Source of the DNA: Rhodomicrobium sp. Az07 | Lineage (GTDB): Bacteria > Pseudomonadota > Alphaproteobacteria > Rhizobiales > Rhodomicrobiaceae | Assembly: GCF_018619475.1 (NCBI RefSeq) | Contig: NZ_JAHFZG010000017.1 | Coordinates: 1 to 64,000 of the forward strand | Direction: 5' to 3' | Length of the DNA stretch: 64,000 nucleotides | Shown here: piece by piece, positions 33,409 through 41,944 of the stretch | Layout: each line of letters starts with the position of its first letter | Numbering within the stretch: position 1 is the stretch's first letter | The notes under the pieces: generated by a model | Database searches by the model: none | What the model was told of the DNA's origin: nothing | What the model saw: only the letters and a program-made list of their open reading frames with translations | Program-made: the position numbers and the translations under genes

Positions 33409-34415
33409 GGCGCCTTGCTCGCAACCGGCGTGCCTTCGGGGGCGGGCGCTAGCTCCACCGTTACCGGCATGCCCTGACGAAGCTCTTCGTCGTTGCCGTC
33501 GACCACAACGCGCAGGCGATAGACGAGCGACGTGCGAAGCTCATCGGTCTGCACCGTTTTCGGCGTGAACTCGGCGGCCGTCGAAATAAAGCCGATCTTG
33601 CCGCGATAGACCTTCCCGCCCGGCGTGTCGGTATGGACCGTGACCGGCATCCCCGGCCTTATTCGGCCAAGGTCCGGCTCGGTCACATAGGTGCGAACCC
33701 ACACGGGAGTCGTGAGGCTCACCACGAACACAGTCTCGCCCGGCTGCACGATGGCGCCGACCTCGCGAACGCGCGAGAGCACGGTGCCGTTGCCCGGCGC
33801 GATCAGATCCGCGTCGGCAAGCTGGCGCTCTATGGTGGCTGTAACTGCCTTGCGCTCGTCGAGCTGCGCCTTGGCGTAGGCGATGTCTTCCTTGCGGTAG
33901 CCCGCCTCCTGAAGCCGAAGCGCCTCGCGCGCCGAATTGAGCAGCGCTTCGCCCTGCCGCTCCGCCGCCTGCGTGTCGTCGAACACTTTCTGAGATCCGG
34001 CGGGAGTTTTCAGCAGCGACTCCGCGCGCTTGCGCGTGATGGTGGCGTTCGCAAGCATTGCCTCGCGCTCGGCGACAGCTGCCCGCGCCTGCGCGATTTC
34101 CTCGACGCGGTAGCCCGCCTTGAGCTTCGCATAATTCGCCGCTGCCTGATCGGCCTGCGCGCGCATCTGCGCCAGCGTTTCGCGGAAGTAGATCTTCTCC
34201 AGCGAGGCGAGCGTCTGCCCGGCCTGAACCCTGTCGCCCTCGTCAACCGCAAGCGTCTCGATGCGCCCGGCCACCTTGAAGCCGAGGTTCACCTGCCGGA
34301 CCTCGACATTGCCGTAAAGACGCAACTCGCCCGTATCGCGGTGGCTCGCTCTGTACCACCACCAGCCGCCGCCTGCCGCGACAACGACAAGGGCGATGAG
34401 AAGGATGCGTTTCAT
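33405..34415 (-). CDS. ybhG: HlyD-family periplasmic adaptor YbhG-like (336 aa)
   Basis: An N-terminal membrane anchor (MKRILLIALVVVAAGGGWWW) is followed by the barrel-sandwich half GNVEVRQVNLGFKVAGRIET, then LAVDEGDRVQAGQTLASLEK, a long coiled coil (ARAAVAEREAMLANATITRK to LDERKAVTATIERQL) and the second half LIAPGNGTVLSRVREVGAIV. It links the inner-membrane ABC pump to an outer-membrane channel that is not encoded here. The ATG has a GGAGAAG site and overlaps the tetR-type stop by 4 bases. Confidence 0.9.
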   Translation of the reverse strand: MKRILLIALVVVAAGGGWWWYRASHRDTGELRLYGNVEVRQVNLGFKVAGRIETLAVDEGDRVQAGQTLASLEKIYFRETLAQMRAQADQAAANYAKLKAGYRVEEIAQARAAVAEREAMLANATITRKRAESLLKTPAGSQKVFDDTQAAERQGEALLNSAREALRLQEAGYRKEDIAYAKAQLDERKAVTATIERQLADADLIAPGNGTVLSRVREVGAIVQPGETVFVVSLTTPVWVRTYVTEPDLGRIRPGMPVTVHTDTPGGKVYRGKIGFISTAAEFTPKTVQTDELRTSLVYRLRVVVDGNDEELRQGMPVTVELAPAPEGTPVASKAP

Positions 34416-35086
34416 TCCGGCTTCTCCTTCTTGACGAGGCCGAGCAGATCGCGATGAGCGTCGACGGCGGTGGCAACGTCGATCGGATCGAAACGACCGA
34501 ACAGCGACCGCCAGATGACAATTCCGAGCATCGGCCAGAAAAAAAGCTGCGGGCATTTCACCAGCGCGTCGCTGTGAAGTTCCCCGCGCTCGAACCCGCG
34601 CGTGGCGACGTCGCGAATTGCCGCGAGCCCCTTGGAAACGACCTCGCGATGATGGAATTCGGCGATGCGCGGAAAACGCGGACCTTCCGAGATCAGGAGA
34701 TGAAGCATCTTCTCGCGCTCGGTCCCGATGAACTGCGTCTGGAACATCGTGAGGATGTGATTGAAAATCATGGGCGCGGGAAGGTCGGGCAGCGCCGCGA
34801 GAGCATCGATGCGGGCCAGTACCGGCTCGGCGAAGCTGAGAAGAAGCTGCTCGAACAGCGCTTCCTTGTCCGGGAAATAGAGATAAAGCGTGCCCTTCGC
34901 CACACCCGCCTTGCGGGCGACGTCTTCGAGACGCGCGGCGGCGAAACCATGTTCGGCGAAGACCTCGAAGGCGGCGGCTAGGATGGCCGCGCGGCGCTCG
35001 TCGGCCGATGGCCGCTTGCGGTCCGGCGTGGCCGTGTCCGTCTCGCTATGGGACGCGGTATCCTCGGGGCGTTCATCCTGTGTCAT
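34412..35086 (-). CDS. cecR: TetR-family repressor, CecR-like (224 aa)
   Basis: The N-terminal TetR helix-turn-helix is clear: RRAAILAAAFEVFAEHGFAA, then ARLEDVARKAGVAKGTLYLY and FPDKEALFEQLL. The C-terminal ligand-binding part is helical. About 25 polar residues precede the DNA-binding domain. It is the first gene of the efflux operon and probably represses it through the palindrome 14 bases upstream of its start codon. In E. coli CecR controls ybhGFSR; the same order is kept here. The inducer is unknown. Confidence 0.88.
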   Translation of the reverse strand: MTQDERPEDTASHSETDTATPDRKRPSADERRAAILAAAFEVFAEHGFAAARLEDVARKAGVAKGTLYLYFPDKEALFEQLLLSFAEPVLARIDALAALPDLPAPMIFNHILTMFQTQFIGTEREKMLHLLISEGPRFPRIAEFHHREVVSKGLAAIRDVATRGFERGELHSDALVKCPQLFFWPMLGIVIWRSLFGRFDPIDVATAVDAHRDLLGLVKKEKPE

Positions 35087-35099
35087 GATGCGCTCAATA

Positions 35100-35118
35100 T
35101 GACTGACTGTTCAGTCAG
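35100..35118. promoter_or_regulatory. Palindromic operator of the TetR-type repressor
   Basis: CTGACTG (35103-35109), TT, CAGTCAG (35112-35118) is a perfect palindrome; a second register TGACTGA-N4-TCAGTCA (35100-35117) is also perfect. TGACTGACTGTTCAGTCA-like sites are known operators of TetR-family efflux regulators. It lies 13 bases before the repressor start codon and about 145 bases before putA on the other strand. Confidence 0.75.
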
Positions 35119-35263
35119 ACTATACCTATCCCGCCTGCTCGCAACGCCTTTCCTCGCTGCCCCGGTCTTGTTGCCTGCGACAAAACATCAAATATCCAGG
35201 GTAGTGCTTCAATCGCCCCCGGGTTGGGCGGCTTGGAGCGATGGCGCCTTGCGGAGGGTCGAG

Positions 35264-38200
35264 ATGAACATCATAGACCGGGTTTTCGAAGCCGGGAGCA
35301 ACGCTGCCCTTCGCGCGGAAATCCGCAAAGCGACGCGCGCCCCGGAGCCCGACATCCTTCCGCCGCTTGTCGACCGCGCGCGCCTCGATCTCGAAACCGC
35401 AGCGAAGGTTGCGGCCCTCGCGCGCCGCCTCGTGACCGAACTTCGCGCGGAGAAGCAGGACGGCTTCGGCGTCGAGGCGCTGATGCAGCAATTCGCGCTG
35501 TCGAGCCGCGAGGGCGTGGCGCTGATGTGCCTTGCCGAGTCGCTGCTCCGTATTCCCGACGCCCCGACGCGCGACCGTCTTATCCGCGACAAGCTCGCGA
35601 AAGGCGACTGGGGGGCGCATGCGGGCAAAAGTTCGTCGTTCTTCGTGAACGCCTCGGCTTGGGGGTTGTTCGTCACCGGGCGGCTGGTCTCCGCGCATGA
35701 GGCGCAAGGCTTCGGCGCGGCGCTCACACGGGCGCTGGCGAAGGGCGGCGAACCTGTCATCCGCAAGGCGCTGGATCTTGCGATGCGGCTTGTGGGCCGC
35801 CAGTTCGTCACCGGCGAGACGATCGAGGAAGCGCTCGACCACGCGGCGCCCTTCGAAGCCCAAGGCTTCCGCTATTCCTTCGACATGCTGGGCGAGGCGG
35901 CCATGACCGACGCCGACGCGCTCGCCTATCTCGCCTCCTACGACCATGCCATCCGAACCATCGGCGAGCGGCGGCACGGCCGGAGCGTCTACGAAGCGCC
36001 CGGCATTTCGGTGAAGCTCTCGGCGCTGCATCCGCGTTACACCTACGCGCAAACGGACCGCGTCTCGTCAGAGCTTTACCCTCGGCTCCTGCGACTTGCG
36101 GCGATGGCGGCGGAGCGCGACATCGGCTTCAACATCGACGCGGAAGAAGCCGACCGGCTTGAGCCGTCGCTCGACCTCATCGAACGGCTCGCCTTCGAAC
36201 CTGTGCTTTCCGGCTGGCAAGGTCTCGGCTTCGTGGTGCAGGCGTATCAGAAGCGCGCCGCGCCGGTGATCGACTGGGTCGTCGACCTTGCGGAGCGCTC
36301 GGGCCGCCGCATCATGGTGCGGCTCGTGAAGGGCGCGTACTGGGATAGCGAGATCAAGCGCGCGCAGGTGGACGGGCTTTCGGGCTTCCCGGTCTTCACG
36401 CGCAAGCCTTATACCGACGTAAGTTATCTCGCCTGCGCGAAGCGGCTGTTGGCGGCGCGCGACCGCGTGTTCCCGCAATTCGCGACGCACAACGCGCATA
36501 CGCTGTCGGCGATCTACCACCTCGCGGGGCCGGATTTCCGCGTCGGCGACTTTGAATTTCAATGTCTGCACGGCATGGGCGAGGCGCTTTACAGCCGCGT
36601 TGTCGGCGCCGACGCGCTCGGCCGCCCTTGCCGCATTTACGCGCCCGTCGGCACGCATGAAACGCTGCTCGCCTATCTCGTGCGGCGGCTGCTCGAAAAC
36701 GGCGCGAACTCCTCATTCGTCCATCAGCTCGTAGACGAGACGGTGAGCGTCGACGAGTTGATCGCCGATCCCATGGAGGAATCCGCGCGGCTCGGCGGCG
36801 CTCCGCATCCCGAGATCGCCGCGCCCGCCGATCTGTTCGCGCCGCGCCGGAACTCGCGCGGGCTCGATTTTGCCGACGCCGGGGAGCGAAACGCCTTCGC
36901 GCATGCCGTCGAGACAAGCCGGGGGGAGTCGTTCAGCGCCGCGCCAACTCCGGCGAGCGACGCGAGAGAGGCAGGTGTGGCGCGCGCCATCATCAATCCG
37001 GCAAACCCCGCTGACATCGTGGGCCATGCCGCCGATTCCACCGCCGCCGACATTGAGGCCGCGCTCGCAAAAGCCAGCGATGCGGCATCGCGCTGGGCCG
37101 AAACACCCGCCGCAGACCGCGCGGCATTGCTGGAACGCGCCGCCGACCTGATCGAAGACGCGCGCCCACGCCTCGGCGCGCTCCTCGTCCGAGAGGCGGG
37201 CCGCACGATGCCGAACGCCGTCTCGGAAATCCGCGAGGCGGTGGATTTCTGCCGCTATTACGCCGCCGAAGCCCGAAGCCTCGCCACCGCCGCGCCGCTC
37301 GGTCCTGTGGCCTGCATCAGCCCGTGGAATTTCCCGCTCGCCATCTTCACCGGCCAGATCGCGGCGGCACTTGCGGTTGGCAACACCGTGCTGGCCAAGC
37401 CCGCCGAACAGACGCCGCTCGTCGCCGCCGAAGCGGTGCGCATCCTCCACGAAGCGGGCATCCCGCAAGATGTGCTGCATTTTCTCCCCGGCGCGGGCGA
37501 TGTCGGCGCGGCACTGGTGGCAGACGAGCGTGTGAAGGGCGTCGTCTTCACCGGCTCGACCGCCGTCGCGAAATCCATCGAGCGCGCGCTTGCCGAGCGG
37601 GGGCCGGTGCCGCTCATCGCCGAGACGGGCGGCCAGAACGCCATGATCGTCGACTCGTCGGCGCTGCCCGAACAGGTGGTGGCGGACGTGCTCGCCTCCG
37701 CCTTCGACTCGGCGGGACAGCGCTGCTCCGCGCTTCGCGTGCTGTGCCTTCAGGACGACATCGCCGACGACATGCTTGCAATGCTGCAAGGCGCGATGGC
37801 CGAGCTTCGCGTGGGCGATCCGGTGCGGATCGAAACGGACGTTGGCCCGGTGATCGACGCCGAGGCGCGCGACGCGCTTGCGGATTACATCGAAATGAGG
37901 CGTGAAAGTATGCTCTACCAGACGCCGCTTCCCGAGACGGCGAAGGGCATCTTCATCGCACCGACCCTCATCCGCATCGACCGCATCGCGGACCTCAAGC
38001 GCGAGGTGTTCGGCCCGGTGCTGCATGTGCTGCGCTTCCGCCGCGAGGATATGGCCGCGACGCTCGACGCCGTGAACGCGACCGGCTACGGCCTCACGCT
38101 CGGCATCCATTCGCGCATCGACGAGACGCAAAGCTCCATCGCGGCGCGCGCCCAAGCGGGCAATATCTATGTGAATCGCAACATGATCGGCGCGGTCGTC

Positions 38201-38884
38201 GGCTCGCAACCCTTCGGCGGCGAGGGTCTTTCGGGCACGGGGCCAAAGGCGGGCGGGCCGCTTTATCTCCGCAGGCTGATGCGAGTCGCGCCGCCGCTGC
38301 GGCATTCAGGACCGCGTGATGAAGCCCGGCTTGCGGCTTTCGACGATCTCGCGGACTGGGTGAGGCTCGGGGCGAGCGGTCTGCTTGGCTCGGGGGATCG
38401 GGAGGCGCTCGGAGCGTTCCTGCGCGCCTGTCGTCAGGACACGCCAATCGGGCGCGACCTTAACCTTCCCGGCCCCGTCGGCGAGGACAACCGGCTCCTT
38501 TTCCTACCGCGCGGGCGGGTGCTCGGTATGGCTGATGCCATTGCCGAACTCATCCAACAGTTCGGCGCGGCGCTCGTTACCGGCAACGATTTCATAGCGC
38601 TCGACGGCAATGCGGCGGATTCGCTTTTCGCCAAGCTTCCGTCTGCACTTGCGTCGCGATGGTCGATGGCGCGATCGATTCGCGGAGTGGGCATCGCGGC
38701 CGTGCTCGCCACCGAAGACCTTGCCGCGTATGCGGCGCGCGCGGCTTCGGAGCGCGAAGGGGAAATCGTGCCCGTGCTGGCCGGACCGCCCTACCTTCTC
38801 GCGATGCTCGTGCGCGAAAAGACCGTTTCGACCAACACAGCGGCGGCGGGCGGCAATGCGAGCCTGATGGCGCTCGGCAAATAA
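35264..38884 (+). CDS. putA: Bifunctional proline dehydrogenase / P5C dehydrogenase PutA (1206 aa)
   Basis: The proline dehydrogenase half (about residues 60-470) has the FAD-barrel motifs GISVKLSALHPRY, RIMVRLVKGAYWDSEIKRAQ and QFATHNAHTLSAI. The aldehyde dehydrogenase half (about 550-1010) has GPVACISPWNFPLAIFTGQI, AETGGQNAMIVDSSA and catalytic Cys821 in SAGQRCSALR. The final 190 residues have the size of the C-terminal domain of type B PutA. There is no N-terminal ribbon-helix-helix, so it is not an autorepressor. It oxidises proline to glutamate. GGAGGG precedes the ATG at 35264; the longer upstream frame is GC-poor in similarity and rejected. Confidence 0.95.
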   Translation: MNIIDRVFEAGSNAALRAEIRKATRAPEPDILPPLVDRARLDLETAAKVAALARRLVTELRAEKQDGFGVEALMQQFALSSREGVALMCLAESLLRIPDAPTRDRLIRDKLAKGDWGAHAGKSSSFFVNASAWGLFVTGRLVSAHEAQGFGAALTRALAKGGEPVIRKALDLAMRLVGRQFVTGETIEEALDHAAPFEAQGFRYSFDMLGEAAMTDADALAYLASYDHAIRTIGERRHGRSVYEAPGISVKLSALHPRYTYAQTDRVSSELYPRLLRLAAMAAERDIGFNIDAEEADRLEPSLDLIERLAFEPVLSGWQGLGFVVQAYQKRAAPVIDWVVDLAERSGRRIMVRLVKGAYWDSEIKRAQVDGLSGFPVFTRKPYTDVSYLACAKRLLAARDRVFPQFATHNAHTLSAIYHLAGPDFRVGDFEFQCLHGMGEALYSRVVGADALGRPCRIYAPVGTHETLLAYLVRRLLENGANSSFVHQLVDETVSVDELIADPMEESARLGGAPHPEIAAPADLFAPRRNSRGLDFADAGERNAFAHAVETSRGESFSAAPTPASDAREAGVARAIINPANPADIVGHAADSTAADIEAALAKASDAASRWAETPAADRAALLERAADLIEDARPRLGALLVREAGRTMPNAVSEIREAVDFCRYYAAEARSLATAAPLGPVACISPWNFPLAIFTGQIAAALAVGNTVLAKPAEQTPLVAAEAVRILHEAGIPQDVLHFLPGAGDVGAALVADERVKGVVFTGSTAVAKSIERALAERGPVPLIAETGGQNAMIVDSSALPEQVVADVLASAFDSAGQRCSALRVLCLQDDIADDMLAMLQGAMAELRVGDPVRIETDVGPVIDAEARDALADYIEMRRESMLYQTPLPETAKGIFIAPTLIRIDRIADLKREVFGPVLHVLRFRREDMAATLDAVNATGYGLTLGIHSRIDETQSSIAARAQAGNIYVNRNMIGAVVGSQPFGGEGLSGTGPKAGGPLYLRRLMRVAPPLRHSGPRDEARLAAFDDLADWVRLGASGLLGSGDREALGAFLRACRQDTPIGRDLNLPGPVGEDNRLLFLPRGRVLGMADAIAELIQQFGAALVTGNDFIALDGNAADSLFAKLPSALASRWSMARSIRGVGIAAVLATEDLAAYAARAASEREGEIVPVLAGPPYLLAMLVREKTVSTNTAAAGGNASLMALGK

Positions 38885-38979
38885 CCCGTCGAATCTTACT
38901 AAAAGCGCGGCACCGGCACAGGCGGGAGCATTAAAGCCTCGGCATTACGCTTCGACGTTCCCCAGCAACGGAGTGTCCC

Positions 38980-40152
38980 ATGAAGCCTCGCGCCCTTGCC
39001 CTGCTCGCCGCCGCGTTCGCGCTGACATCGGCGGGAACGGCGACCCCTTGCACGCGCATCCTGTTCACCGGCGAAGACAAGACCGTGCTCACGGGCCGCA
39101 CGCTCGACTGGATGGAGGACATGTCGTCCGACCTGTGGGCGTTCCCGGCGGGCCTTGAGCGCGACGGCGCGGCGGGGGCGCGCTCGCTGAAATGGACGTC
39201 GAAATATGGCAGCGTCGTCACCTCGAGCTACAATGCGGGCAGCGGCGACGGGTTGAACGAGAAGGGCCTCGTCGCGAATTTGCTCTATCTCGCGGAGTCG
39301 GATTACGGCACGCCGGACGGGCAGAAGCCGCTGCTTTCGAACGTCGCGTGGGCGCAATACGCGCTCGATAATTTCGCCACCGTCGCCGAAGCCGTCGAGG
39401 CGCTTCGCAAGGAGCCGTTCACCCTTCTCGCGCCGACCTTCCCGAACGGCTCGGAATCCGCGCTGCATCTGTCGCTCTCCGATGCCTCGGGCGATTCCGC
39501 GATCTTCGAATACATCGGCGGCAAGCTGCACATCCACCACGGCAGGCAATACACCGTGATGACGAACTCGCCGACATACGACAAGCAACTCGCGATCAAC
39601 GGCTATTGGGTAGATGTCGGCGGCTACTCATTCCTGCCGGGCACGAGCCGCGCGGCCGACCGTTTCGCGCGCGCGTCCTTCTTCCTGAACGGCCTGCCGA
39701 AGAAGGTCGACCCGAATTATATCAAGAGCGTGCCCGACCACAGCTTCGACAATCAGGCGGCCGCCAGCGTGTTGAGCACGGTGCGCAGCGTCAGCGTGCC
39801 GCTCGGCCTCGCGCCCGAGAAGGACAAGCCGAACATCGCCTCCACGATCTGGCGCACCGTATCGGACCAGAAAGACCGCGTTTATTTCTTCGATTCCGCC
39901 ACTCGCCCGAACACGTTCTGGGTTTCGGTCGACAAGCTCGATTTGAAGCGCGGTGCGCCCGTGAAGAAGCTCGCGCTGGCGAACGGCGAGGTTTATGCGG
40001 GCGAGACGGCGGACAAGTTCAAGGACGCCGCGCCGTTCAAGTTCCTGGAAGCGACGGCCACGGCCCGCGCCGATGCCGGCGAGAAGCGCGCCGATACAGC
40101 GAAGCGGCGTGAAGAACGCCGCGACGAACGCGCCGTTGAACGCGTGCGGTAG
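38980..40152 (+). CDS. Secreted linear amide C-N hydrolase (choloylglycine hydrolase family, 390 aa)
   Basis: A signal peptide (MKPRALALLAAAFALTSAG) ends just before ATPCTRILF, in which the Cys would become the N-terminal nucleophile of an Ntn hydrolase. The typical LTGRTLDWMEDM (RxxDW) follows, then DGLNEKGLVANLLYL and VMTNSPTYDKQL. Members include penicillin V acylases, bile-salt hydrolases and acyl-homoserine-lactone acylases; the substrate cannot be told apart. The last 35 residues are a charged Arg/Glu-rich tail not found in typical members. It is likely periplasmic. Confidence 0.88.
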   Translation: MKPRALALLAAAFALTSAGTATPCTRILFTGEDKTVLTGRTLDWMEDMSSDLWAFPAGLERDGAAGARSLKWTSKYGSVVTSSYNAGSGDGLNEKGLVANLLYLAESDYGTPDGQKPLLSNVAWAQYALDNFATVAEAVEALRKEPFTLLAPTFPNGSESALHLSLSDASGDSAIFEYIGGKLHIHHGRQYTVMTNSPTYDKQLAINGYWVDVGGYSFLPGTSRAADRFARASFFLNGLPKKVDPNYIKSVPDHSFDNQAAASVLSTVRSVSVPLGLAPEKDKPNIASTIWRTVSDQKDRVYFFDSATRPNTFWVSVDKLDLKRGAPVKKLALANGEVYAGETADKFKDAAPFKFLEATATARADAGEKRADTAKRREERRDERAVERVR

Positions 40153-40191
40153 ACAAGGCGAAGCGAGCGGATCGGCCGCTCGCTTCACGGA

Positions 40192-40824
40192 TCAATCGTC
40201 CTTCGCGAACGTGTGCCAAACGCCGTCCGGGCTGATCTCGACGCGATACCAGCCGTATTTTCCGGCGGCCGCCATTTCCTTCAAGCGCGCGGGCGAAAGG
40301 AAGCGGTAGATCTCCACCTCCTGACTCGGCGTCAGCTTGTCGAGCGGAAGCGCGGCGTGATAGGGCCACACGATCATCTCGTTCTTCGTGCCCTGGTTTT
40401 TGATCGCGTAACCGGTGGTAAGAAGACTGTAGAGCACGGCGAGCATTTCGCGGCCGTTGCCGTCGGCCGAAGCTCCTTTCAGATACGCGATCCGGTCGGG
40501 CGTGCGCTCCTTCGCGAAAATGGGGGGAAGCTCGTTCATGTCGATGGGGAGCCGCAGCGCCTCGATCTCTCCGCTCGTCGCGGCCCGAAGGATGGCCTGC
40601 CGCATGCGCTGAACCGGCTCGGGCAGCTTCGTCGCGTCGCGCCCGAGCTGTACCTCGGCCGGTTGGGCGGGCTTCGGCGCGGCCGGCTCGTTCGCGGCCT
40701 GCGAAAGCGCGGGCAGAGCGGCAAATGGCATCAGAACGAGGGCGAGCGCCGCCGCGAATATCCTTGAACGCGGGCGCAAGCGGCCACTCATCCTAAAGAA
40801 ATTTGTTTTCGGCGATACCTTCAC
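40192..40824 (-). CDS. Exported hypothetical protein (210 aa)
   Basis: The product has an N-terminal signal segment (RIFAAALALVLMPFAALPAL, cut near SQAA), a proline-rich linker (NEPAAPKPAQPAEVQLGRDA) and a mostly helical globular part (EPVQRMRQAILRAATSGEIE, NGREMLAVLYSLLTTGYAIK, WPYHAALPLDKLTPSQEVEI, YGWYRVEISPDGVWHTF). GTG 40822-40824 is chosen because AGGAG lies 6 bases upstream; an ATG at 40840-40842 or at 40789-40791 could also serve. I do not recognise a characterised family. It converges on the acylase gene. Confidence 0.7.
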   Translation of the reverse strand: MKVSPKTNFFRMSGRLRPRSRIFAAALALVLMPFAALPALSQAANEPAAPKPAQPAEVQLGRDATKLPEPVQRMRQAILRAATSGEIEALRLPIDMNELPPIFAKERTPDRIAYLKGASADGNGREMLAVLYSLLTTGYAIKNQGTKNEMIVWPYHAALPLDKLTPSQEVEIYRFLSPARLKEMAAAGKYGWYRVEISPDGVWHTFAKDD

Positions 40825-40983
40825 GTTCGTCTCCTGTTGCATGACGTCCCCGTTTCGCGGCATGCATGTGTGCTTGCGGGCGCGGCGAATCCGGTCGTGA
40901 CCTCGCGGGCGTTTTTGGGCGCGAGGATGGCGAAAGCGCTCCTTCTCGTGACACGGGACTTAACGAGAGCTAGAAGCGGGCCT

Positions 40984-41778
40984 ATGTGGGCAGAGTCGAT
41001 CATCGATCCGACGCGATTTGCCATCATCGGCCTGGTCATCGGTGTGCTGATCGCGGCTCCCGTGGGGCCGGTGAACATCGTCTGCATCCAGCGAACGCTT
41101 GAGCGCGGCTTCTGGGGCGGTTTCGCGGCCGGGCTTGGAGCGGTGCTCGCGGACGGGCTCATCGCATCGGCGGCGGCCTATGGCGCGACGGCAATCTCCG
41201 GCTTCATGCGCTCGCACCAACTCAAGATCGAGCTTGTCGGCGGCATCATTCTGATCGCCTTCGGCTTCAGCATCTACCGCGCGCAGCCGAAGATCGTGGC
41301 CACCGCGTCGACCAATATCGCGCGCCTCCGGCGGCTGTCGAACACGATCCCGCCCTTCCTCCGGCCAGCCATGCGCTACCGCATCTGGCGGATCGTGCCG
41401 CATCTCAACATTGTGCCGCAGACGTTCTTCCTCACCATCACCAACCCCGGCGCAATCCTCGGCCTGTTCGCACTTTTCGGCGGGGCGACATCGATCATGG
41501 GCGGCATCGACAGCTGGGTTCAGGCGGTGACGGCCGTCACCGCGATCATGACCGGGAGCCTGTTGTGGTGGGTGGGCCTGTCGAGGCTCATCAGCCGCGT
41601 TCGCCACAAGCTGACCGAGAGCCGTTTGAAGCGCATCAATCAGGCGTCGGGCGTGGTGCTCGTCATATTCGGGATGGCGCTGTTCGCGCAGTTCGCCTAC
41701 GGCCTCGCGGGGCATCGTTTCGGCGAATCCGAGGCCGGCGCGGCGACTCCCGTGACGGCGTTGTCGATCCTGCGATAG
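40984..41778 (+). CDS. LysE-family amino-acid exporter (264 aa)
   Basis: The first helix and loop IGLVIGVLIAAPVGPVNIVC and IQRTLERGFWGGFAAGLGAV carry the LysE/RhtB signature (PGP-like APVGPVN). Further helices include LADGLIASAAAYGATAISGF, LVGGIILIAFGFSIYRA, FFLTITNPGAILGLFALFGG and a final VVLVIFGMALFAQFAYGL. The central cytoplasmic loop (VATASTNIARLRRLSNTIPP) is longer than usual. It probably exports amino acids or derivatives. ATG 40984 places the first helix correctly; the upstream frame is not membrane-like. Confidence 0.85.
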   Translation: MWAESIIDPTRFAIIGLVIGVLIAAPVGPVNIVCIQRTLERGFWGGFAAGLGAVLADGLIASAAAYGATAISGFMRSHQLKIELVGGIILIAFGFSIYRAQPKIVATASTNIARLRRLSNTIPPFLRPAMRYRIWRIVPHLNIVPQTFFLTITNPGAILGLFALFGGATSIMGGIDSWVQAVTAVTAIMTGSLLWWVGLSRLISRVRHKLTESRLKRINQASGVVLVIFGMALFAQFAYGLAGHRFGESEAGAATPVTALSILR

Positions 41779-41944
41779 GTCGCGACGCGAGAGCGTGTCG
41801 CGGCCGGGGACAATCTCGGAAAAAGATCCGCAAATGTCTCGAATCAGGTTCTAGATTGGAAGACGTTAACTTGACGGGTGGTTCGTCATCCGCCGGTTGC
41901 AGACAGCTCTTGCATACGCGGGCGCGGATCGCCTAAAAAAGTTA

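Noticed and set aside
36713-38305. Open frame of 530 codons opposite putA
   Set aside because: It is an antisense shadow in GC-rich sequence; putA on the plus strand carries all catalytic motifs.
41831-41839. Further copies of the GACATTTG repeat core (also near 53108)
   Set aside because: The match is only 9-11 bases and without inverted partner, so chance is likely.
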